A stretch of DNA of 64,000 bases from Pseudomonas putida (GTDB taxonomy: Bacteria > Pseudomonadota > Gammaproteobacteria > Pseudomonadales > Pseudomonadaceae): NCBI GenBank assembly GCA_029953615.1, contig CP124529.1:4526501-4590500 (forward strand), in the 5' to 3' direction. This document shows, piece after piece, positions 44,491-53,690 of this stretch. The stretch's first letter is position 1, and each line of letters starts with the position of its first letter. The notes below the pieces were generated by a model. It saw only the letters and a list, made by a program, of their open reading frames with translations. It made no database searches and was not told the DNA's origin. A program made the translations under genes and the position numbers.

Positions 44491-45679
44491 TCAGGAATAG
44501 AAGGATGGGGCAGGGCGCTTGTCGTTGAGGGCCCACTCGCCGAGTTCGTGAATGCGGTAGTCCACCGGGTCGTGCAGGGTTTGCGTGCGCAGGTTGCGCC
44601 AGTGGCGGTCGAAGCGCAGCGAAGCATGGGTGGCGCGGGCGCCGGTGACCTCGAACAGCCGGTTGCAGATGTCCAGGCCATGGCGGCTGGCGGCGACCTT
44701 GGCGGTGCCAATGGCCAGGGCCAGGTCGCCGCGCTCTTGCGCCGTGAGGGCGTGTTCCTTGGCCCAGGCGGCATCGAGCTGGTGTGCGGCCCGTTCGATC
44801 AGCAGGCGCACGCTTTCCAGAGCGACCCAGAATTCGCCGTAATGGCGCAGCACGTATGGGTCTTCGGCGCTGCTGGCGGCGCTGGAGCGGAACCACGGCC
44901 GGCTTTCCTTGAGGGTGTACTGGCGGGCCTCCTCGAACGCCCCTTCGGCAATGCCGAGGAACAGGTTGGCGAAGTGCAGTTGGGCAATTCAGCGGGCGCA
45001 GGGCGGCGAACGGCGTGCTCAGGGGGCCAGGGTCTAGCAGCAGTTCGTTGCGTTCCACCCGTACCCGCTCGAAGGTGGCGCTGCCGCTGTCGGTCTGGCG
45101 CTGGCCTATGTTGTTCCAGTCGCTGTGCAGGCTTATGCCGGTACGGCCACTGGGGATGGCCGCGATCAGCAGCTTGCCGCCAGCACGTTCGTCCACCGCC
45201 GAAGCGATGAGCATTTCCGAGTCGCTGGCGCCGGAGCAGAAGCTTTTCTTGCCGGAGAACTCGCACCAGCCATCGAAGTGCTTGACCAGGGTGCGGGTGT
45301 CCAGCGGGTTCAGGGCATTGCCCCAGAACCACTGCTTGCGGGCGGTCTGTTCGAACCACGGTTGCCATTGCTCCGGGCGCGAGAACAGGCGCACGGTAGC
45401 CAGCATCAGGTGATGGAAGCCGAATACGTGGGCGATGGAGCTGTCGACCCGGGCGAACTCGCGCACCACCGCGAAGGTGTCGTACCAACTGGCGCCCTGG
45501 CCACCGAAGGCCTGCGGGATCACCAGCGACAGCAGGCCGCTGTCACGCAGGGCGTCGCGCTCGGCTTTTGGCGTGCCGCCGCGCTCATCACGTTCGACCG
45601 CGGTCTGGGCAAACTGCCCGGCCAGTTCGCGGGCGATGGCCAGGGCTGGGCGCGGGGGCGTATTCACAGGTGCATTCAT
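44491..45679 (-). pseudogene. sfnC: SfnC, acyl-CoA-dehydrogenase-type flavoprotein, one-base frameshift
   Basis: The N-terminal 230 residues (ERDERGGTPKAERDALRDSGLLSLVIPQAFGGQGASW, GKKSFCSGAS) and the C-terminal part (LRHYGEFWVALESVRLLIERAAHQLD to GARATHASLRFDRHWRNLRTQTLHDPVDYR) together form one DszC/SfnC-like flavin monooxygenase of 395 residues. They are split by one extra base in the AATT at 44986-44989, where CTGATTGCCCAACTG would restore LIAQLHFANL. SfnC is part of organosulfur assimilation with the FMN reductase SfnE. Either a sequencing error or a real null allele; the flanking sfnR and sfnE are intact. Confidence 0.85.
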
Positions 45680-45688
45680 GGCCGCTCC

Positions 45689-46249
45689 TCAGGCGCTCTT
45701 GCGCAGCGCGTGATGGGCACCGAACAGTGGCACGGCGCGCTCGGCGGCCAGGCGGATACGGGCGGCGAGGGCTGCGCTGGAAACCCGGTAGTCGGCCATT
45801 TCCGCCTGGCTGGCGAACACGCCGACGGGCAGGGTCAGGGCTTGCAGGAAGCTGAACAGTGGACGCAGCTGGTGGTCGAGCACCAGCGCGTGACGTTCGC
45901 TGCCGCCGGTGGCGGCGAGCAGCACCGGGGTGTCGACCAGGGCGTCCTGGCCGATCAGGTCGAACAGATGCTTGAAGTGGCCGGTGAAGCTGCCGCGGTA
46001 CACCGGCGTGGTCACCACCAGCAGGTCGGCTTTTTCCACCAGGCGCAGTTGCTGTTCGACGGCCTCGGGCAGTTCGCTGCGCCACAGGGCGCTGCCCAGC
46101 GGGCGGGCGATCTCGCCCAGCTCGATCAGGTGCGGCTTGATGTGCAGGTGCTCGGCCAGTTCGGCGAGGATCGCCTCGGTCAGGGCCAGGGTGCGCGAGG
46201 GACGGGCAGTGCCGCCAGACAGGGCTACGACGTTCAGTGGGGTGCTCAT
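45689..46249 (-). CDS. sfnE: NAD(P)H-dependent FMN reductase SfnE (MsuE-like)
   Basis: A 186-residue flavodoxin-like reductase with the FMN-phosphate motif SGGTARPSRT (residues 11-20) and the VVTTPVYRGSFTGHFKHLFDL segment typical of MsuE/SsuE. It supplies reduced FMN to the SfnC-type and other organosulfur monooxygenases. First gene of sfnECR, 9 bases from sfnC. In P. putida this operon is switched on by sulfate starvation through CysB. Confidence 0.88.
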   Translation of the reverse strand: MSTPLNVVALSGGTARPSRTLALTEAILAELAEHLHIKPHLIELGEIARPLGSALWRSELPEAVEQQLRLVEKADLLVVTTPVYRGSFTGHFKHLFDLIGQDALVDTPVLLAATGGSERHALVLDHQLRPLFSFLQALTLPVGVFASQAEMADYRVSSAALAARIRLAAERAVPLFGAHHALRKSA

Positions 46250-46471
46250 GGGCAGGTCTCCGGTTCGGGGTGAGCGGGGGACTTTGCTTGAGCAATCGTC
46301 GTGCCGGATTTGAATGTTCTTCTATTTCAACTGGTTAGCGCATTTTTGGTGCTTGCAGCGCTGTTGCCGTGTGGGCGTTGCCTGTTGATCGTGTGTTGCG
46401 CTGCAGACAGTTGGCCGGGTGTTGGCGGCTGTGCAGTTGGGGATTTATAGAAGATTACGGGCTGATTAAAA

Positions 46472-46499
46472 AGGAATAAGATTTTATATTCTTATTCCT
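46472..46499. promoter_or_regulatory. Long AT-rich dyad upstream of sfnE
   Basis: AGGAATAAGA (46472-46481) and TCTTATTCCT (46490-46499) are perfect inverse 10-base arms around TTTTATAT. It lies 223 bases upstream of sfnE, in a 380-base region between sfnE and mrdA whose remainder is AT-rich without any gene. It may be a regulator site or a hairpin. CysB binding is a guess from the family. Confidence 0.4.
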
Positions 46500-46511
46500 G
46501 ATTTTGGTTTT

Positions 46512-46625
46512 TATGGGCTGGGGCTGCTTCGCAGCCCTTTCGCGACACAAAGCCGCTCTTACACGCGGACGCGGTCTCTTGCAGGAGCGGCCTTGCGTCG
46601 CGATGGGGCGCGAAGCGGCCGCAAA
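46512..46625. repeat. Inverted REP pair of a second type
   Basis: Left copy CAGCCCTTTCGCGACACAAAGCCGCTC, right copy CAGGAGCGGCCTTGCGTCGCGATGGGG. The same type recurs at 59.2 kb. It directly follows the mrdA stop. Confidence 0.75.
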
Positions 46626-46629
46626 GACC

Positions 46630-48525
46630 CTAAGTGTGCGGCACGCTCCGAGGTACTACTCCGCCCGCATACTGCGGCTTCAGATGCCCCTGCTCATCCA
46701 GCAGGTAGGCATCCATCACCTCCCGCACCACCGGTCCAGCCACCCGCCCACCGGCTTCACCGTTCTCGATCATCACCGCCACCACGACGCTCGGGTGATC
46801 TGCCGGAGCAAAGCCGACGAACAGGGCATTGTCGCGGTGCCGCTCCAGGGTCTTGTCGCGGTTGTAGCGTTCGCCCTGCTTGATCGCCACCACCTGCGCG
46901 GTGCCGCTCTTGCCGGCAATCCGGTATTGCGCACCGGCCGCGGCAGCGCGGGCGATGCCGCGCGGGTCGTGCATGACCATCTGCATGCCCTGGCTGACCT
47001 GGTCCCAGGCGTGCCTGTCGTGCAGCACGATATCGGGCATCGGGTTGGGGTCGACCGGCGCATCGCCACCCACGGTCATGGCCAGGTGCGGGCGGTGCCA
47101 CACGCCCTTGCTCGCCAGCAGGCTGGTGGCCTGGGCCAACTGCAGTGGGGTGACCTGCATGTAGCCCTGGCCGATGCCCAGGATCAGCGTCTCGCCCGGG
47201 AACCAGGCCTGGCGCCGGGTGGCGCGCTTCCACTCGGCCGACGGCATCAACCCGGGCGCTTCCTCGAACATGTCCAGCGACACCTTCTGGCCCAGGCCGA
47301 ACTCGGCCAGGTAATCGTGCAGGCGGTCGATGCCAAGCTTGTGCGCCAGGTCGTAGAAGTAAGTGTCGTTGGAACGCATGATGGCGGTGTACATATCCAC
47401 CCAGCCATCGCCGCTGCGGTTCCAGTTGCGGTACTTGTGGTCGTAGTTGGGCAGTTCATAGTAACCCGGGTCGAACACCCGACTGCCCGGGGTAATCACG
47501 CCGCTGTCGAGGCCGGCGATGGCCACCTCCGGCTTCACCGTCGAACCGGGGGCATACAGGCCGCGCAGCACGCGGTTGAACAGCGGGCGGTCGATGGAAT
47601 CGCGCAGGGCCGCGTACTGTTTGAAGCTGATGCCCTTGACGAACAGGTTGGGGTCGAAGCTGGGGTTGCTGACCATCGCCAGCACGTCGCCATTGGCCGG
47701 GTCGAGCACCACCACCGAGCCGCGGCGGTCGCCCAGGGCCTTTTCCGCGGCCAGTTGCAGGTGGGCGTCCAGGGTCAGGACGATGTTCTGGCCCGGGGTC
47801 GGGGCCTTGTGGTTGAGCACGCGCATTATCCGGCCCTGGGCGTTGGTCTCGACTTCCTCGTAACCCACGTGGCCGTGCAGCTGGCTTTCGTAGAAGCGCT
47901 CGATGCCGGTCTTGCCGATCGATTGGGTGCCCCGGTATTCGGTACTGTCGAGGGCCTTGGCCTCTTTCTCGTTGATGCGCCCCACATAGCCCACCGAGTG
48001 GGCGAAATGCTCGGCCAGCGGGTACTCGCGGATGAACTGTGGTTCCACCTCCAGGCCTGGCAGGCGGAACTGGTTCACCGCCACCAGAGCAATCTGCTCT
48101 TCGCTCAGGCCGACCATCAGGGTCACCGGCTCGAACGGCTTGCGCCCACGGCGCAGGTCCTTGTCGAACTGCTTGCGGTCGTCTTCGCCAAGGTTCAGCA
48201 CCTGGGCTAGCGTGTCGAGCACCTTGGCCGTGTCGCCGCCGGCCCGCTCGCGGGTCATGGTCAGGTCGAAGCTGGGCTTGTTGTCGGCCAGCACCACGCC
48301 GTTGCGGTCGTAGATCAGCCCGCGTTCGGGGGCGATGGGCAGCACGTGAACGCGGTTGTTTTCCGACACGGCAGTCTGCTGGTCGTGCTGCAGCACCTGC
48401 AGCACGTAGAGCCGGCCCACCAGGACGGCACACAGGCTGAACACCAGGGCGGCGCAGGCCAGAAGCCGGCGGTTGACCAGGTGCTTTTCCTTTTCGTGGT
48501 CCTTGAGAGGGATAGGTTGCGGCAT
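46630..48525 (-). CDS. mrdA: Penicillin-binding protein 2 (class B transpeptidase)
   Basis: A 631-residue class B PBP: membrane helix at about 20-42, dimerisation domain (RGLIYDRNGVVLADN), transpeptidase SxxK at Ser328-Lys331 (GSTVK), SND in RSNDTYFY and KSG in IAGKSGTAQ. It cross-links lateral-wall peptidoglycan in the elongation complex. It stands without rodA or mltB partners. I recall that P. putida has a second mrdA elsewhere; this may be the accessory copy. Confidence 0.93.
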   Translation of the reverse strand: MPQPIPLKDHEKEKHLVNRRLLACAALVFSLCAVLVGRLYVLQVLQHDQQTAVSENNRVHVLPIAPERGLIYDRNGVVLADNKPSFDLTMTRERAGGDTAKVLDTLAQVLNLGEDDRKQFDKDLRRGRKPFEPVTLMVGLSEEQIALVAVNQFRLPGLEVEPQFIREYPLAEHFAHSVGYVGRINEKEAKALDSTEYRGTQSIGKTGIERFYESQLHGHVGYEEVETNAQGRIMRVLNHKAPTPGQNIVLTLDAHLQLAAEKALGDRRGSVVVLDPANGDVLAMVSNPSFDPNLFVKGISFKQYAALRDSIDRPLFNRVLRGLYAPGSTVKPEVAIAGLDSGVITPGSRVFDPGYYELPNYDHKYRNWNRSGDGWVDMYTAIMRSNDTYFYDLAHKLGIDRLHDYLAEFGLGQKVSLDMFEEAPGLMPSAEWKRATRRQAWFPGETLILGIGQGYMQVTPLQLAQATSLLASKGVWHRPHLAMTVGGDAPVDPNPMPDIVLHDRHAWDQVSQGMQMVMHDPRGIARAAAAGAQYRIAGKSGTAQVVAIKQGERYNRDKTLERHRDNALFVGFAPADHPSVVVAVMIENGEAGGRVAGPVVREVMDAYLLDEQGHLKPQYAGGVVPRSVPHT

Positions 48526-48738
48526 CAGGAGCTCTTTTCTACGGGGTCGCCTTGGCCGTGCGGGCGCGCGAACGGGCGGGGGATGCTACGCAACACGCTA
48601 CGCAGCCTCAAGGCGAGTGCCAGCTGGCGATAGCGTGGCATCGGCTGTGTGCCCCGTGATCAGGGCGCTGGCGGGCAATATGAAGATTTGTTCATGGCTG
48701 GCCCTTCGTGAAGGGTGAATAGAGGTTTTCCGTGCCTT

Positions 48739-48750
48739 TATGGATCCATA
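48739..48750. promoter_or_regulatory. VanR-type operator (distal, vanK side)
   Basis: TATGGATCCATA is a perfect 12-base palindrome. The same TGGATCCA core lies at the vanA promoter. It resembles the Caulobacter VanR operator ATTGGATCCAAT. It is in the 559-base space between mrdA and vanK, in which no gene was seen. Confidence 0.6.
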
Positions 48751-48899
48751 GCGCAACTTCGTTCGATAACCGAACATTAAATGCTGGCTCATGAGATCCA
48801 ATAACCTATTGAAATACATCAATAAATATTTAATAGATCGATCTTTTAGTAGCGTTTCGCCAAGAAGGCCTGCGCTTATTGAGTCTTCAGTGATTGTTT

Positions 48900-48910
48900 G
48901 TGGATCCATT
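48900..48910. promoter_or_regulatory. VanR-type operator (proximal, vanK side)
   Basis: GTGGATCCATT, with the 8-base palindrome TGGATCCA at 48901-48908, is 160 bases downstream of the other copy and 177 bases before the vanK start. The extended context TTTGTGGATCCATT recurs at 54.87 kb. Confidence 0.6.
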
Positions 48911-49084
48911 ATCTGGTTGATTAGCGCCTGACAACGGCCGGAAACCTCCAGCCGTATGCGACAACAATTACAAAAAGGGTCCAGTCATGAATGGCTTTTC
49001 AAGGGTGTGGAACCGTCAGGGTTCCTTGCGCTTTGCCTGCGCGTGCGCATCTGTTCTCTCACCTGTGAACCGGCGGGTGAGCCC

Positions 49085-50425
49085 ATGAATCCTGACCTCA
49101 AGCAACGTCTGGACACCGACCCGATGGGGCGCTTCCAGTGCCTGGCCATTGGTATCTGCATCATCCTCAACATGATCGACGGCTTCGATGTACTGGTCAT
49201 GGCCTTCACCGCTGCCTCGGTGTCTGCCGAGTGGCGCCTGAGCGGGGCGCAGGTGGGGCTGCTGCTCAGCGCTGGCCTGTTCGGCATGGCGGCTGGGTCG
49301 CTGTTCATCGCGCCATGGGCCGATCGCCTGGGCCGACGCCCGCTGATCCTGTTGTGCCTGGCGCTGTCCGGCGTTGGGATGTTGCTCTCGGCGCTGAGCC
49401 AAAGCCCGCTGCAACTGGCACTGTTGCGTGGACTGACCGGTTTGGGGATCGGCGGCATCCTGGCCAGTAGCAACGTGATTGCCAGCGAATACGCCAGCAA
49501 GCGCTGGCGTGGCCTGGCGGTCAGCCTGCAGTCCACCGGCTATGCGCTGGGCGCGACCTTGGGCGGTCTGCTGGCAGTATGGTTGCTGGGGCACTGGGGC
49601 TGGCGCTCGGTGTTTCTTTTCGGCGGCATCGTCACTGTCCTGGTAATTCCGCTGGTGTTGCTGTGGTTGCCGGAGTCACTGGACTTCCTGCTGGCACGCC
49701 GGCCAGCCAATGCCCTGGCACGGGTCAACCGCCTGGCAGCGCGCCTCGGCCAGCCGACACTGGTGCAACTGCCAGCAACGGCGGCAAGGGAGCAGGGCGC
49801 AGCCAGCGGTTTCAAGCAGCTGCTGGCACCGGCCATGCGCCGCACCACGTTGGTGATCTGGTTGTTGTTCTTCCTGGTCATGTTCGGCTTCTACTTCGTC
49901 ATGAGCTGGACGCCGAAGCTGCTGGTGGCCGCTGGGCTGTCGGCCGAGCAGGGCATCACTGGCGGGGTGCTGTTGAGCGTTGGCGGCATCCTCGGCGCGG
50001 CGCTGATCGGCGGCCTGGCTTCGCGCTGGCCACTGACCCGCGTGCTGGCGCTGTTCATGCTGATTACCGCGGTGCTGCTGGTGCTGTTCGTGGCAAATGG
50101 CGCCTCGGTCAGCGCGGCGTTGGTATTGGGGTTGTTGATCGGGCTGTTCTCCAACGGCTGCGTGGCCGGGCTGTATGCCCTGTCGCCGGTGGTCTATGGC
50201 GCTTCGGTGCGCGCCACTGGTGTGGGCTGGGGCATTGGCATCGGCCGCATGGGCGCGATCCTGTCGCCGACGGTGGCTGGTGTGCTGCTCGATGGCGGCT
50301 GGCAACCGTTGCACCTGTACGGGGTGTTCGCCAGCGTGTTCGTGCTGGCCGCAGGTTGCCTGCTGTTGCTGCGGAGCGGAACCAGGCCGGCTCCAGGCTT
50401 GGCTAGCGACGCACTGAGCCACTGA
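49085..50425 (+). CDS. vanK: Aromatic-acid MFS transporter, vanillate uptake
   Basis: A 446-residue transporter of the aromatic acid:H+ symporter family, 12 helices. The family signatures are DGFDVLVMAF in helix 1 and GWADRLGRRP-like APWADRLGRRPLI in loop 2-3. It precedes a porin and the vanR gene and shares TGGATCCA operators with vanA, so vanillate is the likely substrate. The start at MNPDLKQRLDTDPMGRFQ was preferred to one 43 codons upstream that gives no family sequence. Confidence 0.88.
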   Translation: MNPDLKQRLDTDPMGRFQCLAIGICIILNMIDGFDVLVMAFTAASVSAEWRLSGAQVGLLLSAGLFGMAAGSLFIAPWADRLGRRPLILLCLALSGVGMLLSALSQSPLQLALLRGLTGLGIGGILASSNVIASEYASKRWRGLAVSLQSTGYALGATLGGLLAVWLLGHWGWRSVFLFGGIVTVLVIPLVLLWLPESLDFLLARRPANALARVNRLAARLGQPTLVQLPATAAREQGAASGFKQLLAPAMRRTTLVIWLLFFLVMFGFYFVMSWTPKLLVAAGLSAEQGITGGVLLSVGGILGAALIGGLASRWPLTRVLALFMLITAVLLVLFVANGASVSAALVLGLLIGLFSNGCVAGLYALSPVVYGASVRATGVGWGIGIGRMGAILSPTVAGVLLDGGWQPLHLYGVFASVFVLAAGCLLLLRSGTRPAPGLASDALSH

Positions 50426-50528
50426 GTACTGCCCGGCCAGGTCGGGCACCTGAATGCAGCTTGTCGCCTTGTGCCCATGCCGGCACGAGGTGGTCGGCTG
50501 CGCCTACGAAAAGCGGAGAACAATAATA

Positions 50529-51782
50529 ATGATGCACACGACTTGCACGCTGACCCGTTCGGCCCTGGCGGTTTCGCTGGCGCTGGGCCTGGGGTTGCCG
50601 GCCTGGGCCGAAGAAGCGGGCTTCTTCGAGGATGCCAAGGCCGGGTTGACACTGCGCAACTACTATTTCAACCGTGATTTTCGCGACCCAGGGGCGGCCA
50701 AGAGCAATGTTGAAGAATGGGCCCAGGGCTTCATCTTCAAGTTCAGTTCAGGCTACACCCCAGGGTTGATCGGTTTGGGCCTGGACGGCATCGGCATGTT
50801 CGGCGTTAAGCTGGACAGTGGCCGCGGTACCAGCGGCTCCGAATTGCTGCCGGTGCATGATGACGGCCGCGCGGCTGACAACTATGGGCGCGCCGGGTTG
50901 GCGGCGAAGCTGCGCGTTTCGGCCACCGAGTTGAAGGTGGGTGAACTGCTGCCGGACATTCCATTGCTGCGCTACGACGATGGCCGCCTGTTGCCGCAGA
51001 CCTTCCGCGGCGCTATGTTCGACTCACGCGAGATCGAAGGCCTGAGCTTGCAGGCTGGCCAGTATCGTGAGGTAAGCCTGCGCAATTCGTCTGACATGCA
51101 GGACCTTTCTGCCTGGGCTGCGCCAGGAGTGACTTCGGACGGTTTCAACTATGCCGGTGCCGAGTACCGTTTCAACCAGCAGCGTACGCTGATCGGCGCC
51201 TGGCATTCGCAGCTGAAGGATATCTACCAGCAGAGCTACTTCAACCTGTTGCATAGCCAGCGGGCTGGGGAGTGGACGCTGGGTGCGAACCTCGGTTACT
51301 TCATCGACCGGGACGATGGCCAGGCGCGCATCGGCGATATCCAGAGCCGTACCGGCTACGCCTTGCTGTCTGCCGCGCGCAGTGGTCACACGTTGTACCT
51401 AGGGCTGCAGAAGGTGAGTGGTGATAGCCAGTGGATGTCGGTGTACGGCAGTAGCGGGCGGACCTTGGGCAACGACATGTTCAACGGCAACTTCAGCAAT
51501 GCTGACGAGCGCTCATGGCAAGTGCGTTACGACTACAACTTTGCCGCGTTGGGCGTGCCAGGCCTGCTGGCCATGGTGCGTTACGGGCATGGCGAGAACG
51601 TGAGCACGGCGGCAGCCAGCAATGGCAAAGAGTGGGAGCGCGATACCGAGGTCAACTACACCTTCCAGAGCGGGCCATTGATGAACCTCAATGTCCGGCT
51701 TAACAACGCGACCAACCGGCGTAGCTTCAGTGGTGACTTTGACCAGACACGGTTGATCATCACCTATCCGCTGACGTTGTAG
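50529..51782 (+). CDS. OprD-family porin of the vanillate locus
   Basis: A 417-residue OprD/OpdK-type porin: signal peptide (residues 1-27, ending PAWAE), the opening AGFFEDAKAGLTLRNYYFNRDFRD, EEWAQGFIFKF, and the last strand TRLIITYPLTL. OpdK of P. aeruginosa is a vanillate porin, which fits the location between vanK and vanR. RBS GGAG lies 9 bases before the first ATG of ATGATG. Confidence 0.9.
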   Translation: MMHTTCTLTRSALAVSLALGLGLPAWAEEAGFFEDAKAGLTLRNYYFNRDFRDPGAAKSNVEEWAQGFIFKFSSGYTPGLIGLGLDGIGMFGVKLDSGRGTSGSELLPVHDDGRAADNYGRAGLAAKLRVSATELKVGELLPDIPLLRYDDGRLLPQTFRGAMFDSREIEGLSLQAGQYREVSLRNSSDMQDLSAWAAPGVTSDGFNYAGAEYRFNQQRTLIGAWHSQLKDIYQQSYFNLLHSQRAGEWTLGANLGYFIDRDDGQARIGDIQSRTGYALLSAARSGHTLYLGLQKVSGDSQWMSVYGSSGRTLGNDMFNGNFSNADERSWQVRYDYNFAALGVPGLLAMVRYGHGENVSTAAASNGKEWERDTEVNYTFQSGPLMNLNVRLNNATNRRSFSGDFDQTRLIITYPLTL

Positions 51783-51799
51783 GCGCGTCGCATCGTTGA

Positions 51800-51895
51800 A
51801 GTTGTGGGAGTGGGCGTACCCGCGAACGCCAGCAAAGCCGATCGCATGCCCCGCGTCGTCTGCTTTGCGGCCATACCCGCTCCTGCATCTACAGC
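51800..51895. repeat. Degenerate REP-like pair
   Basis: GTGGGAGTGGGCGTACCCGCGAA at left and GCGGCCATACCCGCTCCTGCA at right resemble REP ends but are diverged. They lie between the porin stop and vanR. Confidence 0.4.
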
Positions 51896-51985
51896 GCATG
51901 GCTTGAAGCGGGGGCGTTGTCATGCAGACCGGCCAACCCCAACAGACCAGCAACAACCTCTCAGCTTGCGCTAAGATGCCCGCTC

Positions 51986-52720
51986 ATGTCTCTGGAAGCT
52001 GCCTGGATGAGCAAACCCGGTCAAATGGTGCTGGTCGCGTTGCGCAAGATGATCGCCTCGGGCGAGCTGGCGGCCGGCGAGCGCTTGATGGAAGTCCCCA
52101 CCGCAGAATTGTTCGGTGTCTCACGCATGCCGGTGCGCATGGCGTTCCGTACCCTCGAGCAGGAAGGCTTGCTGGTGCGCTTTGGTGGCCGGGGGTTCCA
52201 GGTGCGTTCAGTCAGCGCCGATGACATCGCTGGTGCGGTCGAGGTGCGAGGCGTGCTGGAAGGATTGGCTGCCCGCCAGGCCGCCGAACGTGGCTTGTCT
52301 GCGCAAGCACGCGGGGCCCTGCAACAATGCCTGGTCGATGGCGACCAGCTGTTCGACAAGGGCTTCGTGACCGAAGCAGACCTGCAGGCCTACCACGATC
52401 TCAACATGCGTTTCCACCAGGTGATCATCGAGGCCAGCCACAACCCGGCCATCGCCGTAGCTCTGGCACGTAACGACCACCTGCCGTTCGCTTCTGTCAC
52501 CGCGCTGGCTGTGGACCGCCATAACCTGGCCCGCGAGTACCGGCGCTTCAACTTCGCCCACATGCAGCACCATGCGGTGTTCGATGCCTTGATCAACCGC
52601 CAGGGTGCTCGCGCCGAAGCGATAATGCGCGAGCATGCCAATGCCACCCTGCGTTACGCCGAGACCTTCGGTGGCGCTGCAGCAGACCCGGGCATGAAGG
52701 TCATCCTGCCGACTTCGTGA
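51986..52720 (+). CDS. vanR: VanR, GntR/FCD repressor of vanillate genes
   Basis: A 244-residue GntR regulator: winged helix (GERLMEVPTAELFGVSRMPVRMAFRTLEQEGLL) and FCD domain with histidines in MRFHQVIIEASHNPAI and HMQHHAVFDAL. Converges on vanB and follows the porin. In VanR systems vanillate releases the repressor from DNA; four TGGATCCA palindromes at vanA and vanK are its likely sites. An ATG seven codons later is a second possible start. Confidence 0.88.
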   Translation: MSLEAAWMSKPGQMVLVALRKMIASGELAAGERLMEVPTAELFGVSRMPVRMAFRTLEQEGLLVRFGGRGFQVRSVSADDIAGAVEVRGVLEGLAARQAAERGLSAQARGALQQCLVDGDQLFDKGFVTEADLQAYHDLNMRFHQVIIEASHNPAIAVALARNDHLPFASVTALAVDRHNLAREYRRFNFAHMQHHAVFDALINRQGARAEAIMREHANATLRYAETFGGAAADPGMKVILPTS

Positions 52721-52726
52721 GCCGGC

Positions 52727-53678
52727 TCAGATATCCAGAACCAGCAACGGCGTTTTCGACCGCGAGCAACAAGGCGTGAACTGATCGTTCAGGGCTTGCT
52801 CTTCCTCGGTGAGGAACATGTCGCGATGGTCAGGCGTACCCCCTAGCACACGGGTCAGGCAGGTACCGCAAATACCTTGCTCGCACGACATCGCGATCTC
52901 GATGCCGTTCTGTTCCAGCACCTGCACCACGGTCCGGTCGGCCGGCACCTCGAACACTTGCCCGGTACTGTTGACCTGCACCGAGAAAGTACCGTCGTTA
53001 CTGGCATCCACTGGCGCCGCTGCAAAGTACTCGCGGTGCAGGTTGGCTTCCTGCCAGCCCAGCTCCTTGGCATTCTCGAGCACATGCTGCATGAAACCAC
53101 CTGGCCCGCACACATACAGGTGCATATCGCCTTGTGGGTTACCCAGCACACGAGCAATGTCCAAAGCGGTTTCCGGCTGCTCGTCAAAATGCACGATCAG
53201 CCTATCGGCAAACGGCGCATTGCGAATACGCTCGACAAACGCCGCACGCTCGCTGGAGCGGGCGCAGTAGTGCAGTTCGAAATCATGGCCACGGTGGGAC
53301 AACTGCTCGGCCATGCACAGGATCGGGGTAATGCCAATGCCTCCGGCGAACAGCAAACTGCGCCGTGCATCCTCGGCCAGCGGGAACAGGTTGCGCGGCG
53401 CGCTGATACGCAGCCGGGCGCCGGCCTGCACCTTCTCGTGCAGGCTGCGTGAACCGCCCCGCGAGGCCGGGTCGTTGAGCACGCCGAATCAAGTAGCGGT
53501 GGCGCTCTTCGGGGTGATTGCACAGCGAATACTGGCGCACCAGCCCGTCGGGCAGGTGCACATCGATGTGCGCACCAGCGCTGAACGCCGGCAGCAGGCT
53601 GCCATCTGCCGCCGCCAGCTCGAAACTGCAGATACCCTGGGCTTCATCGTTACGGGATACCACTACGACATCGATCAT
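52727..53678 (-). pseudogene. vanB: Vanillate O-demethylase reductase VanB, one-base frameshift
   Basis: The flavin/NAD reductase part starts MIDVVVVSRNDEAQGI and runs through RQYSLCNHPEERHRYLI. The rest (LNDPASRGGSRSLHEKV, FAGGIGITPILCMAEQL, [2Fe-2S] cysteines in CEQGICGTCLTRV) lies one frame away. Removing one A of the pair at 53487-53488 gives YLIGVLNDPASRGG and a 316-residue protein, the normal VanB length. VanB passes electrons from NADH to VanA. As written, vanillate demethylation would fail, although vanA, vanR and vanK are intact; a sequencing error is a strong alternative. Confidence 0.9.
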
Positions 53679-53690
53679 GTTGGCAGTTCC

